11,773 bases of DNA from Verrucomicrobiia bacterium (GTDB lineage Bacteria > Verrucomicrobiota > Verrucomicrobiia > Opitutales > Opitutaceae): NCBI GenBank assembly GCA_030424825.1, contig JAUHWE010000075.1, positions 1-11,773 on the forward strand, read 5' to 3'. The position numbers were made by a program, and so were the translations under genes. Positions 6,827 to 11,773 of this stretch are shown one piece after another; position 1 is the stretch's first letter, and each line of letters opens with the position of its first letter. The notes beneath the pieces were generated by a model. The model made no database searches. It worked only from the letters and a program-made list of their open reading frames with translations, and was not told the DNA's origin.

Positions 6827-7885
6827 ATGAGTGTTTTGTACAAGAGTCTTCTTAAGCCACTGCTTTTTCGACTAGACCCCGAAAAAGCGCACGAGCTTGC
6901 GGTCGACGCGCTGACTCTCTTGGCGGCGACTCCAGGGTTAAGGCCAGCGATGGTAGCCTGGAATCGTCTTCCGAGCGCCTGCAAGCCGGTATCAGTATTT
7001 GGGCTCGAGTTTCCGAACCGGGTCGGACTGGCTGCGGGATTCGACAAAAACGCCGTATGTTGGCCCGCCTTCGAAGCATTGGGTTTCGGCCACGTAGAGA
7101 TCGGCACGGTCACCGCATTGGCGCAACCGGGCAATCCGAAGCCGAGAATGTTCCGATTTCCGAACGAAGGGGCGCTTCTGAATCGAATGGGTTTCAACAA
7201 TGATGGAGCGGAAGCGGTTTCCGGACGACTCATGGAAATGCCGGGACCGGGACAACGTGGCATTCCGCTGGGTATTAACATTGGAAAGTCGAAAGTAGCC
7301 CCGATCGATGAAGCGGTGGAGGATTATCGCCGCTCGTTTCAGGCATTGGCTGGGTTTGCGGACTACCTGGTCGTAAATGTGAGCAGCCCGAACACACCGG
7401 ATCTACGGAAACTGCAGGAAGAGTCGCGCTTGACGGAATTGCTGAGTGAATTGTGTAAATTGAATGAAGAGCGCGAGAAGAAGGGGGAAGGGCGTAAGCC
7501 GCTCCTGCTGAAAATCGCTCCGGATTTGAGTGTTTCCCAATTGGATGACATTTTGCAGATTCTAGCTGATTTGCGTTTGGACGGTATCATCGCTACCAAT
7601 ACTACAATGGCTCGAGAGGGCCGTTTTGAAGCGCTCGATGAAGCCGGTGGAATCAGTGGTGAACCCGTTGAAAGTAAGTCAACTCAGATCATCACGCGAA
7701 TTTCCAGACAAACAGCCGGGAAACTCCCCATCATTGGAGTGGGCGGTATTTCTAGCCCGGATACCGCAATGCGCAAAATCGACGCAGGGGCCTCTCTGGT
7801 TCAGGTATACACGGGCATGGTCTACGAAGGACCGTTTTTGGCTAAGCGAATTGCTAGACGTTTGGCCCAGACGCTCGGGGACTAG
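6827..7885 (+). CDS. pyrD: Dihydroorotate dehydrogenase (quinone), class 2
   Basis: FMN enzyme that oxidises dihydroorotate to orotate in pyrimidine synthesis and passes electrons to membrane quinone. The 352-residue length fits class 2. The N-terminal amphipathic stretch (LYKSLLKPLLFRLDPEKAHEL) is the class 2 membrane/quinone-tunnel domain. FMN and substrate motifs: GLAAGFDKNA at 67-76, EIGTVT, LLNRMGFNN at 118-125, and NVSSPNTPDLR at 184-194, in which Ser187 corresponds to the class 2 catalytic serine (class 1 uses Cys). LLLKIAPDL, ATNTT, IIGVGGI and the phosphate-binding end LVQVYTG are present. The start is the ATG at 6827; no Shine-Dalgarno motif. It converges with dapF, and the two stop codons overlap in a shared CTAG. 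Confidence 0.97.
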   Translation: MSVLYKSLLKPLLFRLDPEKAHELAVDALTLLAATPGLRPAMVAWNRLPSACKPVSVFGLEFPNRVGLAAGFDKNAVCWPAFEALGFGHVEIGTVTALAQPGNPKPRMFRFPNEGALLNRMGFNNDGAEAVSGRLMEMPGPGQRGIPLGINIGKSKVAPIDEAVEDYRRSFQALAGFADYLVVNVSSPNTPDLRKLQEESRLTELLSELCKLNEEREKKGEGRKPLLLKIAPDLSVSQLDDILQILADLRLDGIIATNTTMAREGRFEALDEAGGISGEPVESKSTQIITRISRQTAGKLPIIGVGGISSPDTAMRKIDAGASLVQVYTGMVYEGPFLAKRIARRLAQTLGD

Positions 7886-8691
7886 ATTTCTATTGTGCCC
7901 TCGTAGACGACCTTGGCGGGGCCGGTCAGTGTAATGTGGGATATCGAGTCCCCGTCCCGCTGAAAATCGACCGTCAGGGTGTCGCCGCCCCGCACCTGAA
8001 CGGAAACGGGAGTTGGCTGCCCTTTGGTAAGGTTCGCCGAGATGGCGACAGCGGTTACGCCTGTACCGCACGCAAGGGTTTCATCTTCGACACCCCGCTC
8101 GTAGGTACGCACTTTTATGATTCCGTCCGCTTGTATCTCGGCGAAGTTGGCGTTCGTCCCTTTCGGAAAGCTCGGGTGGTAGCGAATCGCGCTACCTTCC
8201 GGTACAATGTCAATTCCGTCCACATTATCGCTGAAGACAACGACATGCTCGACGCCCGTATTCATGAAATCGTATTGGTAGGTACTCCGATCCGTATGTA
8301 GTTCCTGATTGAGCTCGATGGAGTGGACCGGTGTCATGTTGATCGTAAACACACCATTGCTGGCGGTTGCTTTCATGGGGCCGGCATCCGTTGAGAACGA
8401 GACGGATTCGCCGTTACCGACTCCGTTCTGCAGTGCGAAAGAGGTGAAGCACCTCGCCCCATTGCCACACATGTCCACCCGTCCCCCATCGGCATTGTAG
8501 TAGACCATGGTCGCGTCGGTACCTTCGGTTTGAGGCGGGTTGAGGAGGATCAGTCCATCTGAGCCGATTCCGAATCGTCGGTCGCACATCCGGGCGACTT
8601 GCTCGGAGGTGAGTTCGATTGATCCGTCAAGGTTTTCAATCATTACGAAGTCGTTTCCCGCTCCGTGCATTTTTGTGAACGCGATTTGCAT
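7882..8691 (-). CDS. dapF: Diaminopimelate epimerase
   Basis: PLP-independent racemase that converts LL- to meso-diaminopimelate for lysine and peptidoglycan synthesis; cytoplasmic. The 269-residue length matches the family (274 in E. coli). It has two homologous halves, each giving one catalytic cysteine: C75 in DMCGNGARC and C208 in LACGTGVTA. Also visible are the N-terminal KMHGAGNDF and the substrate-binding RRFGIGSDG and ERGVEDETLACG. The meso-DAP product suggests a Gram-negative-type cell wall. The start is the ATG at 8691; upstream there is only an A/T-rich stretch with no Shine-Dalgarno motif. Its stop (TAG on the minus strand) shares CTAG with the pyrD stop, and no terminator lies between the two genes. 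It is divergent from the TIM-barrel gene across 153 bp. Confidence 0.97.
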   Translation of the reverse strand: MQIAFTKMHGAGNDFVMIENLDGSIELTSEQVARMCDRRFGIGSDGLILLNPPQTEGTDATMVYYNADGGRVDMCGNGARCFTSFALQNGVGNGESVSFSTDAGPMKATASNGVFTINMTPVHSIELNQELHTDRSTYQYDFMNTGVEHVVVFSDNVDGIDIVPEGSAIRYHPSFPKGTNANFAEIQADGIIKVRTYERGVEDETLACGTGVTAVAISANLTKGQPTPVSVQVRGGDTLTVDFQRDGDSISHITLTGPAKVVYEGTIEI

Positions 8692-8844
8692 GTTTTATCT
8701 ATTTTAGGAAACGAATCAGCTAGTTATTGCAATGCGGAAAGTCGTGACGGGTCTATAGATGGTCTGTCGCAGGTAATTCTTCAAGAAATGAGTTTGAACA
8801 ATGAGGAAGGGTTCCTGATTGTCGGTTTTAACCACCTCGAAACG

Positions 8845-9756
8845 ATGCAATCCCCGATCAATCGCCGGAATTTTTTAAAGAAATCAGCCTCAGCCACCTT
8901 GGCCGGAGGCGCGCTTCAAGTGCTGAGCCAGGCGGCGTCTCCCACTCAGTCTATTAACGGCAAAAGCGGTGTCGCACTGGCCATTGCCACGATTTGCACC
9001 GATGGATTCGGGGATCATCAGCACGAGCCCGCATTTCGAGTGATTCCCCAGCTTGGTTTCAAAAACGTCGAATTCAATCTTTGGTATCCGGGAACGCTAA
9101 CCCCGCGCTACATCGACAGCATCGCATCGCGTTGTAAACAATCAGGGCTCACGCCGATCAGCGTGCAAGGGTCGGGTTTTGGAGGTGAGGGCCGCAACGG
9201 GATAAACAAAGACCTGGCTCACAAGATGGTGTTGCTGGATCATTGTGATCGATTGGGCTGCCAGATCGTCAAGTGCACGGGTAGTCGTCGCGGAACGCAG
9301 GGCGGATTGAAGTCGATCATCGAAGTCCTAAAGGAGCTCGCTCCGATTGCGGAAGAAAGGGGGCTCACCGTTGTATTGGAAAATCACGCCAACAACGTCT
9401 TAGAAGGGATCGAGGATTATGAGGAAGTCTTTGCCGCCATCGATTCACCGAATGTGGGGATGTGTCTTGATACCGGTCACTTTGAAGGGGTGGATGTCGA
9501 TCTGATTGAGATCGTTGACCGCTTCCATGAACGAATTCTTCATGTAGACTTAAAGGACTGCAAAGTGCGTGGCAAAGGTCATGACACCGTTCCGTTTGGG
9601 CAAGGGGTGACGGATTTCGATACCTTTCTAAAGCATCTTTTAAGTAAAAACTATCAGGGCTATCTCGTGGTGGAGCAGGCGTGGTCGGAGCCCAAGGGAG
9701 ATTGGGTGAGCGACTTGAAGGAGGCGTATCGTTTCTTTCGCAAATGGGAGTCTTGA
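8845..9756 (+). CDS. Tat-signal sugar phosphate isomerase/epimerase-like TIM-barrel protein
   Basis: 303 residues from the ATG at 8845. The frame stays open back to 8665 inside dapF, but the 8845 start puts a twin-arginine motif (INRRNFLKK, R7-R8) right at the N terminus, followed by a short weakly hydrophobic stretch (ASATLAGGALQVL) and a possible cleavage site near SQA-AS. This predicts Tat export or membrane attachment. The rest is an AP-endonuclease-2/xylose-isomerase-like barrel. Likely metal/catalytic residues: E179 (VVLENHA), D209 (MCLDTGHF), H233 (ILHVDLKD) and E277 (LVVEQAW), the arrangement seen in IolE/hydroxypyruvate-isomerase/tagatose-epimerase relatives. The substrate is unknown. 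Seven cysteines are present in the mature part. It lies 84 bp upstream of an SDR gene on the same strand, suggesting a joint catabolic role. An alternative ATG at 8788 would bury the Tat motif. Confidence 0.87.
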   Translation: MQSPINRRNFLKKSASATLAGGALQVLSQAASPTQSINGKSGVALAIATICTDGFGDHQHEPAFRVIPQLGFKNVEFNLWYPGTLTPRYIDSIASRCKQSGLTPISVQGSGFGGEGRNGINKDLAHKMVLLDHCDRLGCQIVKCTGSRRGTQGGLKSIIEVLKELAPIAEERGLTVVLENHANNVLEGIEDYEEVFAAIDSPNVGMCLDTGHFEGVDVDLIEIVDRFHERILHVDLKDCKVRGKGHDTVPFGQGVTDFDTFLKHLLSKNYQGYLVVEQAWSEPKGDWVSDLKEAYRFFRKWES

Positions 9757-9840
9757 AAGCCAGCAAATCACAGATAGGGGTAGTAAAATTTTGATTACCG
9801 ACTACGGTTCAGACGAATACGAAATACAGAAAGACGAAAT

Positions 9841-10608
9841 ATGATTCTAGATCAGTTTAAATTGGCGGGGCGTTCCGCACTAGTAGTGGGCGGCAATCGC
9901 GGCCTCGGCATTGAAATGGCGAAAGCTCTGGCGGAAGCCGGCGCATCGGTGGCAATCGCAGCCCGAGACGCCTCCAAGAACGAGGAAGCGGCGGTGATCG
10001 TTGATGCTGTTGGAGAAGGAAAAGTGATCTCGAAGTGCTGTGACGTTACGGATGAGGCACAGGTTGCTAAGATGGTTGGAGAGGTGAATGCGGAACTCGG
10101 TTCGGTAGACATTCTGATCAACTCTGCAGGGATCAATATTCGGGGTTCCATCGACGAAGTCTCCACCTCGGACTTCCGCAAGGTCATGGATGTTAATGTA
10201 ACGGGAACTTGGCTGGCTTGCAAAGCGGTGTCGCCAATCATGAAAGTCCAGGGTTATGGACGCGTCGTGAATATCGCTTCCATGTTGTCGGTCATCGCCA
10301 TTGCGGACCGGACACCTTATACCGCGAGCAAAGGGGCGGTTCTCAACATGACGCGTGCTTTGGCGGTGGAATGGGCGCCGTTTAAAATCACGGCCAATGC
10401 GATTTTGCCCGGACCGTTTGCGACTGAGATGAATCTGCCACTCTTGGATGATCCGAAGAAGTATCAGGATTTTGTATCCAAGATCCCTTTAGGTCGCTGG
10501 GGGGAACTGACCGAAATCGGAGGATTGGCGCTGTTTCTTTCATCGGATGCCTCTTCGTATTGTACGGGCGGCGCCTTTACGATCGATGGCGGCTGGACCT
10601 CCCAGTAG
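9841..10608 (+). CDS. SDR-family NAD(P)-dependent oxidoreductase
   Basis: Classical short-chain dehydrogenase of 255 residues, closest in style to gluconate 5-dehydrogenase/2-deoxy-D-gluconate 3-dehydrogenase types; probably oxidises or reduces a sugar or sugar-acid hydroxyl in the cytoplasm. Motifs: dinucleotide-binding GGNRGLG at 17-23 (the Thr of TGxxxGxG is Val16); D68 in CDVT; NSAG at 94-97 (usual NNAG); catalytic S147 (NIAS), Y160 and K164 (YTASK); LPGPFATEM after the active site; C-terminal FTIDGGWTS. Arg42 after beta-2 could favour NADP, but this is weak evidence. The start is the ATG at 9841 with no Shine-Dalgarno motif. It sits 84 bp after the TIM-barrel gene and 34 bp before the hydroxyacid dehydrogenase, so an operon is likely. 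The exact substrate cannot be told. Confidence 0.93.
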   Translation: MILDQFKLAGRSALVVGGNRGLGIEMAKALAEAGASVAIAARDASKNEEAAVIVDAVGEGKVISKCCDVTDEAQVAKMVGEVNAELGSVDILINSAGINIRGSIDEVSTSDFRKVMDVNVTGTWLACKAVSPIMKVQGYGRVVNIASMLSVIAIADRTPYTASKGAVLNMTRALAVEWAPFKITANAILPGPFATEMNLPLLDDPKKYQDFVSKIPLGRWGELTEIGGLALFLSSDASSYCTGGAFTIDGGWTSQ

Positions 10609-10642
10609 AAAATCGCGTCCAAACGTTAATGTAGTCTAGATC

Positions 10643-11596
10643 ATGAAAATCGTAATCCTGGACGGACATACGCTTAATCCTGGTGATTTGAACTGGAAGG
10701 CCTTCGAAGAATTAGGGGAGGTGGTTGTTTATGATCGTTCCTCGCCAGAAGAAGTGGTCGAGCGTACTCAAGATTGCGAGGCGATCATTACGAACAAAGC
10801 GATCGTATCTTTAGAAGCGATACAGAATGCGAAAAAGCTTCAGTATATTGGGGTGACGGCAACCGGCGTGAATATCGTCGATCTCGACGCCGCATCGGCC
10901 AAGAGGGTACCCGTTTGCAATGTCGCAGGCTACGGGCCCGACTCGGTTGCCCAGATGGTGTTTGCCCATGTCCTGAACTTGACGCATCGGCTCGCTGAAC
11001 AGGCAGATGATGTCCGGAAGGGTGGTTGGGTAGCGAGCCCTGATTTCTGTTACTGGCTGCACCCAGCTCTCGAATTGAGTGGACTGACTTTCGGAATTGT
11101 GGGCCTAGGTGAAATCGGTCGTTCAGTAAGCCGTATTGCCCAAGGGTTTGGCATGAAGGTAATTGCATTCACGAGGGATCCTAGCCGGGTTCCACCTGAT
11201 GGCGTGCAATGGAGACGTTTGGACGAACTCTTTGCGGAAAGTGATTTTCTTTCGCTGCATTGCCCCCTGACTCCTGAAACAGAGAACATGGTCAACCGTG
11301 CCAGTCTTTCCAAAATGAAGCGCAGCGCCTATATTCTGAATACCGGGCGGGGTCAGTTGGTAGACGAGCAGGCATTGGCCGATGCGTTGAATTCCGGACA
11401 AATCGCCGGAGCCGGTTTAGATGTGCTTTCCGTGGAACCACCCAGCGCGAGCAATCCGCTCTTGAATGCCCAGAACTGTTTTGTGACCCCCCATATGGCG
11501 TGGGCCACTAGGGCGGCGAGAAAACGATTGATGCAGATGTCGGCTGAAAACCTGAAAGCATTCATCGACGGCTCGCCGGTAAATCAAGTCAATTAG
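10643..11596 (+). CDS. D-2-hydroxyacid dehydrogenase (glycerate dehydrogenase/hydroxypyruvate reductase type)
   Basis: 317 residues, a normal length for the family. It interconverts a D-2-hydroxy acid and its 2-keto acid with NAD(P) in the cytoplasm. The N terminus (KIVILDGHTLNPGDLNW) is typical of the glycerate dehydrogenase/hydroxypyruvate reductase branch. The substrate domain carries VTATGVNIVDL and NVAGYGPDSVAQ. The coenzyme loop GLGEIG is at 154-159, followed by beta-2 ending FTRDP; Arg178 in place of an acidic residue would fit NADP, an inference only. The catalytic triad is R236 (NTGRGQLVD), E265 (LSVEPP) and H284 (TPHMAW). It is 34 bp after the SDR gene, so probably in the same operon. 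Its TAG stop overlaps the TAA of the convergent SDR in a shared TTAG. Confidence 0.94.
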   Translation: MKIVILDGHTLNPGDLNWKAFEELGEVVVYDRSSPEEVVERTQDCEAIITNKAIVSLEAIQNAKKLQYIGVTATGVNIVDLDAASAKRVPVCNVAGYGPDSVAQMVFAHVLNLTHRLAEQADDVRKGGWVASPDFCYWLHPALELSGLTFGIVGLGEIGRSVSRIAQGFGMKVIAFTRDPSRVPPDGVQWRRLDELFAESDFLSLHCPLTPETENMVNRASLSKMKRSAYILNTGRGQLVDEQALADALNSGQIAGAGLDVLSVEPPSASNPLLNAQNCFVTPHMAWATRAARKRLMQMSAENLKAFIDGSPVNQVN

Positions 11597-11773
11597 TTTG
11601 GGTCGGGTTTGAGTCTCAAACCCCCATCAACAAATAGATTGGTGCCCGTGATGTAGCTTCCGGCATTCGAGCAAAGGAGCAAGGCCGCTCCCGCGCAGTC
11701 GTCCGGGATTCCCAGGCGATTGGCTGGAATCTTGGCAAGCATTTTGGCGAGGTTTTCGGGATCGGCCAAAAAT
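11593..11773 (-). CDS. SDR-family oxidoreductase, C-terminal 59 residues (5' part outside window)
   Basis: Read on the minus strand, the frame is open from the right edge to a TAA at 11595-11593. It encodes KIPANRLGIPDDCAGAALLL, then a CSNAGSYITG stretch and TNLFVDGGLRL. This matches the SDR C-terminal pattern (I-P-x-x-R-x-G-x-P-x-D, then S-x-Y-I-T-G and V-D-G-G). The catalytic core lies outside the window. The length and substrate are therefore unknown. It converges with the D-2-hydroxyacid dehydrogenase and is probably part of the same metabolic locus. Confidence 0.88.
   Translation of the reverse strand, partial: FLADPENLAKMLAKIPANRLGIPDDCAGAALLLCSNAGSYITGTNLFVDGGLRLKPDPN
11605..11623. 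repeat. Perfect 19-nt inverted repeat at the convergent gene ends
   Basis: Arms GGGTTTGAG and CTCAAACCC flank a single T. As RNA it would form a 7-bp stem with a 5-nt loop. It starts 8 nt after the stop of the hydroxyacid dehydrogenase and lies within the last codons of the convergent SDR (the GGLRLKP part). No T-run follows on either strand, so it is not a standard intrinsic terminator, but it is well placed as a 3'-end stem-loop for the plus-strand transcript. Confidence 0.5.

Noticed and set aside
8701..8732. TAAAAT and TTGCAA as a dapF promoter on the minus strand
   Set aside because: The spacer is 20 nt and the -10 would put the transcript start almost at the ATG; too weak to call.
8665..8844. 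60-codon N-terminal extension of the Tat-signal TIM-barrel gene
   Set aside because: It would overlap the start of dapF and bury the twin-arginine motif deep inside the protein. The ATG at 8845 gives a proper signal peptide.

Overview
This is a chromosomal housekeeping stretch of about 11.8 kb, densely packed with genes, from a Gram-negative bacterium. I see no rRNA, tRNA, CRISPR array, insertion sequence or phage gene. My best guess is a Verrucomicrobiota (Opitutae-like) member. The grounds are the style of the threonyl-tRNA synthetase, a Tat-signal TIM-barrel isomerase of the kind common in that phylum, a very acidic hypothetical protein, and the lack of Shine-Dalgarno motifs before the genes. 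This is inference from recall, not from a database search.

Layout. Positions 1-914 (+) are the 3' part of a COG0523/CobW-type GTPase metallochaperone, cut by the window edge. Converging on it are thrS (1132-2919, -) and upstream of that cysS (3048-4493, -), an aminoacyl-tRNA synthetase pair. hemB (4690-5715, +) diverges from cysS. Next is a 252-residue protein of unknown function with a strongly acidic C-terminal tail (5789-6547, -) and a clear intrinsic terminator. pyrD (6827-7885, +) and dapF (7882-8691, -) meet tail to tail and share a CTAG. From 8845 on there is a carbon-metabolism group: a Tat-signal xylose-isomerase-like TIM-barrel protein, an SDR oxidoreductase and a D-2-hydroxyacid dehydrogenase (all +). 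A second SDR (-), cut by the right edge, overlaps the stop of the dehydrogenase.

How the genes may work together. The left half joins a metal chaperone family, two zinc-dependent synthetases and a porphobilinogen synthase whose usual zinc cysteines are replaced by Ala/Asp/Asp (Mg-type). ThrRS lacks the N-terminal TGS domain. These families recur in zinc-homeostasis gene neighbourhoods, so a zinc-economy link is worth testing, although both synthetases keep their zinc ligands. The right end looks like a sugar or sugar-acid pathway (isomerase/epimerase plus two or three NAD(P)-dependent dehydrogenases) with no identifiable substrate. pyrD (pyrimidines) and dapF (lysine/peptidoglycan) are ordinary biosynthetic genes. 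The least explained gene is the acidic-tail protein at 5789-6547.
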